A DNA stretch of 64,000 bases from Silurus meridionalis. Its lineage: Eukaryota; Chordata; Actinopteri; Siluriformes; Siluridae. Each line of letters starts with the position of its first letter. Within the stretch, counting starts at the first letter, position 1. The notes beneath the pieces were generated by a model that saw nothing but the letters and a program-made list of their open reading frames with translations, had not been told where the DNA came from and ran no database searches. Shown piece by piece: positions 57,186 to 64,000 of this stretch. The stretch lies in contig NC_060906.1 of the NCBI RefSeq assembly GCF_014805685.1, positions 26,105,126-26,169,125 on the forward strand. The letters run 5' to 3'. The position numbers and the translations under genes were made by a program.

Positions 57186-57555
57186 ACGGTCCTCATCGTA
57201 ACATCTGAACATCTGTAACATCACTCTCTCCTCACAGCCGCTCTTCATGTCCACGGATGGTGTGAGCTCCAGCTCTACTGAGGAAGAGGCACAGCCACGG
57301 GAAGCAGAAGTGGAGGATGAAGAGGCGGAGTCAGATGAAGAGGGGGTGTGGTCAGGAGCTTTAGGGCGGGACTGTGTTGTGTGTCAGAATGCAGCGGTGA
57401 ACCGTGTGTTATTACCGTGTCGTCACGCGTGTGTGTGTGATGAGTGTGTGTGGAGGTTTCAGCACTGCCCCATGTGCCGAGCCTTTGTCTGTGAGTCCTT
57501 CACCCTGTCTCCGCCCACAGCCACGCCCCCTGGTCCTGAGGGGTGGAGCTTATAA
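52668..57555 (+). CDS. cgrrf1: cgrrf1, cell growth regulator with RING finger domain 1
   Basis: Six exons: 52668-52771, 53978-54120, 54491-54668, 56680-56836, 57014-57121, 57238-57555. They sum to 1008 nt = 335 residues plus stop, close to the roughly 332 of the human protein, and all phases agree. The product is a RING-type putative E3 ligase. Its N-terminus has one membrane segment ([20 protein letters not shown]), its middle a conserved domain ([39 protein letters not shown]) and its C-terminus a C3HC4-like RING ([20 protein letters not shown], then CDECVWRF and CPMC). Identification rests on remembered similarity along the whole length. Intron 3 is one large minisatellite. Confidence 0.9.
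52777..52832. repeat. (GT)n next to cgrrf1 exon 1 donor
   Basis: The repeat starts within the donor consensus gtaagtgtgt. Confidence 0.95.
53580..53752 (+). mobile_element. L2 3' end in cgrrf1 intron 1
   Basis: gagtttttccttcaccac, then atctccacattatctgtg and a tail gaactgaactgaacta. Confidence 0.7.
53898..53970. repeat. (GT)n before cgrrf1 exon 2 acceptor
   Basis: GT run with one interruption ending in tgttcag. Confidence 0.95.
53978..54120 (+). CDS. cgrrf1: cgrrf1 exon 2
   Basis: Encodes [20 protein letters not shown], then [20 protein letters not shown]; phase 2 in, phase 1 out. Confidence 0.88.
54128..54450. repeat. Simple repeats in cgrrf1 intron 2
   Basis: 54128-54280: about five copies of a ~32-bp unit (cttcactttcacttttacct, then caccctcac). 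54290-54450: (TCTG/TCTC)n. Confidence 0.85.
54491..54668 (+). CDS. cgrrf1: cgrrf1 exon 3
   Basis: Acceptor gtgtgttttcag; encodes [40 protein letters not shown] and [19 protein letters not shown]. The donor is taken as cac|gtatcc in the first repeat unit, which gives a phase-2 exit that agrees with exon 4. A later, equivalent donor in the array could be used instead. Confidence 0.8.
54633..56637. repeat. 41-bp minisatellite copied from cgrrf1 exon 3 end plus donor
   Basis: About 49 copies of a 41-bp unit (a few of 40). Each has an exonic part (cttacaggggcaatacctgc, then actgccacaccttcac) and a donor-side part gtatc, gtgtc or gtgttc. Unit 1 is the real exon end. Sequence variants: gggcaat/gggtaat, gcactgcc/gcactcct. 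Each unit also has a tacag|gg acceptor-like word. Confidence 0.95.
56680..56836 (+). CDS. cgrrf1: cgrrf1 exon 4
   Basis: Acceptor aaatctttgacag ends at 56679. Phase 2 in: [20 protein letters not shown], then [18 protein letters not shown]; donor attgtgagtg, phase 0 out. This start makes the total frame close and aligns with the known protein. Confidence 0.8.
57014..57121 (+). CDS. cgrrf1: cgrrf1 exon 5
   Basis: 36 codons, [20 protein letters not shown], then [16 protein letters not shown]; donor aaggtaaac runs into (AC)n at 57125-57182. Confidence 0.9.
57238..57555 (+). CDS. cgrrf1: cgrrf1 exon 6 (RING)
   Basis: Acidic linker ([13 protein letters not shown]), RING Cys/His set complete (C-x2-C, C-x-H-x-C, C-x2-C, C-x2-C), end [19 protein letters not shown] and TAA. 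Confidence 0.92.
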   Translation, partial: PLFMSTDGVSSSSTEEEAQPREAEVEDEEAESDEEGVWSGALGRDCVVCQNAAVNRVLLPCRHACVCDECVWRFQHCPMCRAFVCESFTLSPPTATPPGPEGWSL

Positions 57556-57894
57556 CCAACCCCCCCACCACACACACAGTTACAGTTTTATTTTTATTTA
57601 TTTAAAATTTCTTTCTGAACCTTTTAATTTGACTCTCGTCTGAATCTGATGTCACTCCTGTAGCTTCTGCATGTGTCCGTGTCCCACACTGACCTCAGGG
57701 GAACATCTCCAGGGTCCTCAGGAGAAATGCTGTTCCTGAAACAGCGCAGCTTCCTCCACAGTTTACATTTCACAATTCCAGACTTCCTGAAAGATTTATA
57801 AGACCATATATAAGACTAAAGAAGTATCTGATTATGGAGGATAAATCTTCTCATTTGCTACGGGATCAAAAACTTCACCACTCCATCAAATACC

Positions 57895-57964
57895 AATAAA
57901 TCTATAACGTTTATTTAATGGTTTTGTTTTTTTTTCAAATTCTGTTTCTCTTTGTTAAAATAAA
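57895..57964 (+). terminator. cgrrf1 candidate polyadenylation signals
   Basis: AATAAA at 57895 and again at 57959, both before the hAT-like left end at 57986. Confidence 0.5.
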
Positions 57965-58185
57965 CTTTCCATAAATATTCTACTGCAGTGGTCCTCAACC
58001 CCCAGGCTGCAGACCGGCACCGGTCCGTGGGTCAGTTAGTCCCGGGCCGAACAGAAAGAACTTACATTATTTCTGTTTTATTTATGATCTGATTCTGAAC
58101 AATGTTTTATTGTGGAAAATGACCAGATTCTCCTCCACATGTGTCTTTCACTCACTCTTGATGCAGGTCATGATGCCTCAGTCAC

Positions 58186-58483
58186 ATGACTCGCCTTCAT
58201 CCACTACCTTCTTAAAGGAGTTCCGGTCACATGACTTACCTCCATCCACTACCTTCTTAAAGGAGCTCCAGTCACATGACTTACCTCCATCCACTACCTT
58301 CTTAAAGGAGCTCTGGTCACATGACTTACCTCCATCCACTACCTTCTTAAAGGAGCTCCAGTCACATGACTCGCCTCCATCCACTACCTTCTTAAAGGAG
58401 CTCTGGTCACATGACTTACCTCCATCCACTACCTTCTTAAAGGAGCTCCGGTCACATGACTCGCCTCCATCCACTACCTTCTT
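58186..58483. repeat. 45-bp minisatellite, seven copies
   Basis: Unit tcacatgactcgcctccatc, then cactaccttcttaaaggagctccgg. Being a multiple of three it stays open on both strands, but nothing suggests translation. The last unit joins the cgrrf1 copy at cttaaag. Confidence 0.92.
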
Positions 58484-58798
58484 AAAGCTGAGGAGAGAGA
58501 TACCTACAACATTGTGAGTGAGACACACACACACACACACACCTTTCTGTTCATATTGCTAGTCTTGATAGTGATGATAAAGAAGACCTCATCACCACCA
58601 CCACTATCTTTACTTCCACCATTATCGTGATGGTGATAGTGGTGGATGTGATGGTGGTGGTGATGATAGTGATGAATGGTTTTTGCAGGTGGTGAGTGTT
58701 ACAGTTCTTCATGTTCCTGATGAGAAGTACCGTCTCTCTGCGAGGATCCTGTTCCATGTCCTGCTCACTGCTGATGGAAACATGTTCGACCTGAAGGT

Positions 58799-58840
<42 letters not shown>

Positions 58841-59215
58841 ACGGTCCTCATAGTAACATCTGAACATCTGTAACAACACTCTCTCCTCACAGCCGCTCTT
58901 CATGTCCACGGACGGTGTGAGCTCCAGCTCTACTGAGGAAGAGGCACAGCCACGGGAAGCAGAAGTGGAAGATGAAGAGGCGGAGTCAGATGAAGAGGGG
59001 GCGTGGTCAGGAGCTTTAAGGCGGGACTGTGTTGTGTGTCAGAATGCAGCGGTGAACCGTGTGTTATTACCGTGTCGTCACGCGTGTGTGTGTGATGAGT
59101 GTGTGTGGAGGTTTCAGCACTGCCCCATGTGCCGAGCCTTCGTCTGCGAGTCCTTCACCCTGTCTCCGCCCACAGCCACGCCCCCTGGTCATGAGGGGTG
59201 GAGCTTATAACCAAC
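58483..59215 (+). pseudogene. cgrrf1: Partial duplicate of cgrrf1 (exon 4 end, exons 5 and 6)
   Basis: Matches 56806-57560 at about 97% by eye. It holds the last 31 nt of exon 4 (to 58513), exon 5 (58689-58796) and exon 6 (58893-59210), with all splice sites kept. The RING Cys/His are all intact; changes seen are GV to GA, LGRD to LRRD and GPEG to GHEG. Exons 1-3 and a promoter are lacking, so on its own it is a gene fragment, though it could be an alternative 3' end by exon joining from the parent gene. Confidence 0.85.
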
Positions 59216-59763
59216 AATGCCCGGAGTCTCCCCCACATCTGTCTATGACTCACTCTTGATGCAGGTCATGATGCCTCGCTCACTAACACATAATACATTA
59301 CTGCTAAATTCAAACCCCCAAGAGAGAAAAATGAACAAACACCAACACAGTGATTCACGTTTATTATTATATTTATAAAATATCAGTTTTTCTGCTCGTA
59401 TCATTTTATTTTGTTGTATTTATCCTCCACACATTAAAGACTGGTCTGAGGTGCAGAAAAGGTTGTAGATCACTGCTCTAAACTGTTCATTTCTTTATAA
59501 CGGGGTAAATTTACCCCAGCAGGTGATCAAATAATTATTTCCCCACTGTATAAACATGAAAATGCACAATTACAGGTGTTATTTATTTAACAGTTTAATA
59601 AACAAGAATTTATATTATTATATGAGGCGTTTAATAACCACATTACACGTTTTTGCTGTTTCACCAACAAAAATAATCCAAAGCCACAGCACTGGTTTGC
59701 GTCTCTCAGTACTACTGAGTGTCATTGTGAATCAAATGAATCATTTAAATGGGTGATTCATTC

Positions 59764-62352
59764 AATCACACTGACTCACTTATAATAATAATAATAATTT
59801 GTTACATTTATATAGCGCTTTTCTGCAGCACTCAAAGCGCTTTACATATGAAAGGGGGATTCTCCTCAACCACCACCAATGTGCAGCATCCACCTGGATG
59901 ATGCGACGGCAGCCATATTGCGCCAGAACGCCCACCACACACCAGCATATTAGTGGAGAGGAGAGTGATATAGCCAATTAATATGAGGGGATGATTAGTA
60001 GGCCAGCGGGCAAGTTTTTTGGCCAGGATGCCGGGCACACCCTACTCGTTTTCGAAAGACATCCTGGGATTTTTTTTTTTTAATGACCACAGAGAGTCAG
60101 GACCTCGGTTTAACGTCTCATCCGAAGGACGGTGCTTTTTTTTTTTTTTTTTTTTACAGTATAGTGTCCCCGTCACTATACTGGGGTGTTAGGACCCACA
60201 CAGACCACAGGGTAAGCACCCCCTGCTGGTCTCACTAACACCTCTACCAGCAGCAACCTGGTTTTTCCCAGGTGGTCTCCCATCCAAGTACTGGCGAGGC
60301 TCAACCCTGCTTAGCTTCAGTGGGCAAGCTGTCTTGGGCTACAGGGTGATATGGCTGCTGGCTTATTAACTTATTAACACTGAATCACTGGCAGCTTTAA
60401 TTTCAGGTGTAAAATTTATTTTTCTCCATTGCAAAGGAGGATTTTGTTGATACTGATTTGCTTAATAACAGTCAGAATGTTTTATTCTTCTAATTAACTT
60501 TAAATATAAGAATATTGGAGAAATGTCTTTATGAAGATAAAAATGGCCATAAAAGATGAAAATCAATGTAAATTTGTGTTCAATGTAAAAATTATATATT
60601 TCACTGCTGTGAACTGAAAACCACGTCACAGAATATGAGGAATATCAAGTATTTTAGGGGGCAGCTGTCCACAGTCCACAGGGTACCAACACAATAACAT
60701 TTAGCAAAATACTGTCCAATTATCATCATAAAAAAAATTATCAGAAATAATGTTAAACTCTGACGTGTGTTGTGTTACGATCTCTGATGTTTTCCATGTG
60801 TTTAGTCACACTCTAGGGGGCGCTGTACTGTCATGGCAACTCACTGCCCATGTCTACACTGTTTTTGTTTGAAAACTGATTTTCTCACCATTTTGTTCAC
60901 ACTGACTCACTTATTAACACTGAATCACTGGCAGCTTTAATTCATGTGTAAAATTTATTTTCTCAATTAAAAGGATTTTGTTGATACTGATTTGCTTAAG
61001 AATGTTTTATTCTTCTAATTAACTTTAAATATAAGAATATTGGAGAAATGACTATGAAGATAAAATGGCCATAAATTAATGTAAATTTGTGTTCAATGTT
61101 AAAATTATATTTCCACTGCTGTGAACTGAAAACCACGTCACAGAATATGAGGAATAACAAGTATTTTAGGGGCAGCTGTCCACAGGGTAACAACACAATA
61201 ACACACTGTCAGACATGATGTTAAACTCTGACGTGTGTTGTGTTACGATCTCTGATGTTATCCATGTTTAGTCTCACTCTAGGGGCGCTGTACTGTCATG
61301 GTAACTCACTGCCTCCACGCACTGGCCGTGTCTACACTATGTTTTAGTTTGAAAACTGATTTTCTCACCATTTTGATCACACTGACTCACTTATTAACAC
61401 TGAATCACTGGCAGCTTTAATTCATGTGTAAAATTTATTTTCTCAATTAAAAGGATTTTGTTGATACTGATTTGCTTAAGAATGTTTTATTCTTCTAATT
61501 AACTTTAAATATAAGAATATTGGAGAAATGACTATGAAGATAAAATGGCCATAAATTAATGTAAATTTGTGTTCAATGTTAAAATTATATTTCCACTGCT
61601 GTGAACTGAAAACCACGTCACAGAATATGAGGAATAACAAGTATTTTAGGGGCAGCTGTCCACAGGGTAACAACACAATAACACACTGTCAGACATGATG
61701 TTAAACTCTGACGTGTGTTGTGTTACGATCTCTGATGTTATCCATGTTTAGTCTCACTCTAGGGGCGCTGTACTGTCATGGTAACTCACTGCCTCCACGC
61801 ACTGGCCGTGTCTACACTATGTTTTAGTTTGAAAACTGATTTTCTCACCATTTTGATCACACTGACTCACTTATTAACACTGAATCACTGGCAGCTTTAA
61901 TTCATGTGTAAAATTTATTTTCTCAATTAAAAGGATTTTGTTGATACTGATTTGCTTAAGAATGTTTTATTCTTCTAATTAACTTTAAATATAAGAATAT
62001 TGGAGAAATGACTATGAAGATAAAAATGGCCATAAATTAATGTAAATTTGTGTTCAATGTTAAAATTATATTTCCACTGCTGTGAACTGAAAACCACGTC
62101 ACAGAATATGAGGAATAACAAGTATTTTAGGGGGCAGCTGTCCACAGGGTAACAACACAATAACACACTGTCAGACATGATGTTAAACTCTGACGTGTGT
62201 TGTGTTACGATCTCTGATGTTATCCATGTTTAGTCTCACTCTAGGGGGCGCTGTACTGTCATGGTAACTCACTGCCTCCACGCACTGGCCGTGTCTACAC
62301 TATGTTTTAGTTTGAAAACTGATTTTCTCACCATTTTGATCACACTGACTCT
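59764..62352. repeat. 480-bp tandem array, four units
   Basis: Unit starts actgactcacttattaacac at 60901, 61381 and 61861 (exactly 480 apart). Units 2-4 look nearly identical; unit 1 (59764-60900, holding a SINE) is more diverged, with small extra words. Each carries an identical 66-67-codon minus-strand frame that is probably not a gene. Confidence 0.93.
59785..60365 (-). mobile_element. 5S rRNA-derived SINE (SINE3-like)
   Basis: Minus strand begins with a 5S-like head (gaagctaagcagggttgagc, then agtacttggatgggagacca, cctgggaa). It ends with aaagcgctatataaatgtaa and (ATT)n, the LINE-like tail. About 580 bp, close to full length. Inserted into the first unit of the 480-bp array; acttat(t) flanks both ends. 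Confidence 0.75.
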
Positions 62353-63317
62353 GGGGTGAAACGATGCGGGTCATCAGTACAGGGACATGTTCAGAGTTTA
62401 TGAGCAACAAAACTATTGAAATTGAAAGATTGGATTTGGAGTGTTTTTGGAAAAGCCTCCAAACTTTAGCTGGATTTTTGTAAACAGGTTTTTTTATGTT
62501 TCTAATTTGTATTTCAGAACACTGACTAGGACAATAATAACTGGGTTCCGTCCCAAACGCTCCTTATTCCTGCAGTGTTCTTCTGCCCGAGTCCCAACAC
62601 GCTTTATATAAAGTGCTGATTGAGGAGGAGGCGGAGTCACATTAGCATAAATCAGCATGAAGGAAAGCAGGACACAGATTCAGTATGAAGCTTTAATGAG
62701 GTGATACAATACACTGCGTCCTAATCAACAAAACCAGGGTCCCTACGCAGGCAGGTAGGATGTAGCCTACTGAGGGGTCGTGATGGTTACACACACACAC
62801 ACACACACTAAACCCACACACACACACATTAAACCCGCACGAGTGCACACACACACACGTCTTCAACTTTATTAAAACACACGACTTCTCCATCCATCTG
62901 ATCTTCTCCATGCTGTTACACACACACACACACACACACACAGATCACAGCAACATGTGCAGTTATCAGATTACAGGCTGGGGAACATGGTCTGATGTTC
63001 AGCTCTGGAATAAATTCTGCGCTCTGATTGGTCAGATTGAGACTGAATCAGAGGAGAAGGTGGTGGTGGTGGTGATCTTCAGGTGTGCATGTGGAGATGA
63101 ATGCACACAGTGCTGATGCTGATGGAGCAGAAGTGGTGAGACTGTAGACTGGAACACAGTGTGATGGATCGCTGGATGCAGTAAAAGTGACCACAACATG
63201 AAAGATCTTTCCTCCAGGCTTCTTCTTCTTCTACACAAAAGGTTTTTACATGTTCACTTCAGTAATCATCTGCTCCAGATTATGAAGTGTTTCTTCATTT
63301 TCCTGCTCTCTCTCTTA

Positions 63318-63368
<51 letters not shown>

Positions 63369-63430
63369 AACCCCACCACACTGGTCCACATCATTTCTTT
63401 TCTTTAACAGGAAACAGTGAAGATACTCAC
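62353..63430. other. Non-coding region with (CA)n runs and a duplicated segment
   Basis: No gene was recognised. 62843-62940 and 63517-63602 share about 75 bp (acgtcttcaactttattaaa, then cttctccatccatctgatct, tctccatgctgttacac). CA runs lie near 62792-62830, 62920-62941 and 63321-63365. Confidence 0.6.
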
Positions 63431-63492
63431 CTCCATCAGGGTTCTCTGGATCTCACGATCTGCTGAGGTTCCTTCAGAGAAACGCCGTCCAC
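63431..63492 (-). pseudogene. psmc6: Lone psmc6 (26S proteasome ATPase Rpt4) exon
   Basis: Minus strand: acceptor gtgtcag, then G|GRRFSEGTSADREIQRTLME and donor gag|gtgagtatc; 62 nt. The peptide is specific to Rpt4 (PSMC6) within the AAA ATPase ring family and lies just after the Walker B region. The next exon (LLNQMDGFD...) should follow at lower coordinates but is not found down to 59215, and the preceding exon is not found up to 64000. So it is either an orphan duplicated exon or an exon of a gene with its 5' part beyond the window and its 3' part lost or moved. Confidence 0.65.
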
Positions 63493-63789
63493 CTGACACA
63501 CACACACAAAACACGTGCACACACACACACGTCTTCAACTTTATTAAAAACACACACGACTTCTCCATCCATCTGATCTTCTCCATGCTGTTACACACAC
63601 GTGTACCAGACGTCTTTGGATGAGGCGACATTTTTCCTTCACTTCAGCTTGGAGACCCCAAACCTGCTCCAGCAGGACACAAAGTGCACAAAGCCAGCTC
63701 CAGGAAGATCTGCTTTCCATTGGTTGGTTTTGTGGAAGATCTACTGCTATAGAGCTCAAACTCTATTAAAGATGAATGAATGTGAACGC

Positions 63790-64000
63790 TGACTGAACCC
63801 CAGGAACCTCCTCACCTTCATCACTTTACTTACACCCTTAGCTGATTGAATCTCCACATAACTCCAGTGGAACATCTTCCCAGAAGAGTGGAGATTATTA
63901 TGACAGCACATGGAGACTGAATGTGGAGTGAGATGTTCGAAAAGAACCAATCTGATGCTCAGGTGTCCACAAACCTTGGTCCATATAGTGTGTAAAGCAT
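63790..64000. repeat. Dispersed repeat ending in a transposon-like terminus
   Basis: Shares ordered words with 49640-49812. The end caggtgtccacaaaccttgg, then tccatatagtgt is typical of fish DNA-transposon termini. Confidence 0.5.

Larger units (their letters stand above)
57986..59475. mobile_element. hAT-like element enclosing a cgrrf1 fragment
   Basis: Left end CAGTGGTCCTCAACC with accggcaccggtccgtggg; right end, inverted, CAGTGATCTACAACC (12 of 15 identical). Flanks ttctactg and ctctaaac share a TCTA core but are not a clean 8-bp duplication. A roughly 60-bp internal segment (cactcttgatgcaggtcatg, then atgcctc) is present on both sides of the cgrrf1 copy, at 58128-58188 and 59224-59285. 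No transposase. Confidence 0.65.

Noticed and set aside
58110..58540. 15-residue-repeat proteins on both strands
   Set aside because: The 45-bp period keeps frames open by chance; no start or splice context.
60250..60365. 5S rRNA gene
   Set aside because: The 5S-like part is diverged and attached to a LINE-like tail, so it is the head of a SINE rather than a functional 5S gene.
60996..62178. Three repeated 66-67-codon minus-strand frames
   Set aside because: They recur only because the 480-bp unit recurs; the frame is disrupted in the diverged first unit.

Overview
The window is vertebrate, almost certainly teleost fish, genomic DNA. It has short exons with GT/AG borders, very abundant dinucleotide microsatellites, and fragments of most transposon classes found in fish: Rex1/Babar-, L2- and RTE-type LINEs, a DIRS-like fragment, BEL/Pao and Gypsy pieces, an endogenous retrovirus, and Tc1, pogo-like, piggyBac and hAT DNA transposons. 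It also has a 5S-derived SINE, a fish-type FISNA-NACHT NLR gene and a cgrrf1 gene. The species cannot be read from the sequence.

Layout. 1-7590: TE fragments plus one NLR leucine-rich-repeat exon (2274-2450) and a phase-compatible last exon (6609-6699), probably the 3' end of a neighbouring NLR gene. 7594-15792: two (CACTA)n-type arrays flanking a badly deleted retrovirus (9541-14413). 16751-16953: a dead NLR exon with a LINE tail inside it. 17440-19480: Gypsy and piggyBac debris. 19599-24217: an ISRE-like site and the 5' half of an NLR gene, whose FISNA-NACHT exon carries a frameshift. 24300-31044: an intron filled with nested TEs. 31226-37240: three LRR exons separated by TEs and an exon-tail minisatellite. 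37880-49385: LINEs, a 1.33 kb tandem duplication, a TATAAAG-bearing minisatellite and a complex L2. 50906-52492: a third pentamer array, complementary to the first two. 52668-57555: cgrrf1, six exons giving a 335-residue protein; intron 3 is a roughly 49-copy 41-bp array made from the end of exon 3 plus its splice donor. 57986-59475: hAT-like terminal repeats enclosing a second copy of cgrrf1 exons 4(partial)-6. 59764-62352: a 480-bp tandem array with a 5S-derived SINE in its first unit. 63431-63492: a lone psmc6 exon on the minus strand.

The host genes are an innate-immune NLR cluster and two ordinary housekeeping-type loci (cgrrf1, psmc6). The most unusual signal is that in two unrelated genes (cgrrf1 exon 3 and an NLR LRR exon) a tandem array has grown out of the exon 3' tail together with its 5' splice site, so that each repeat carries another donor. 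The second is a duplicated cgrrf1 RING-encoding segment lying inside hAT-like ends.
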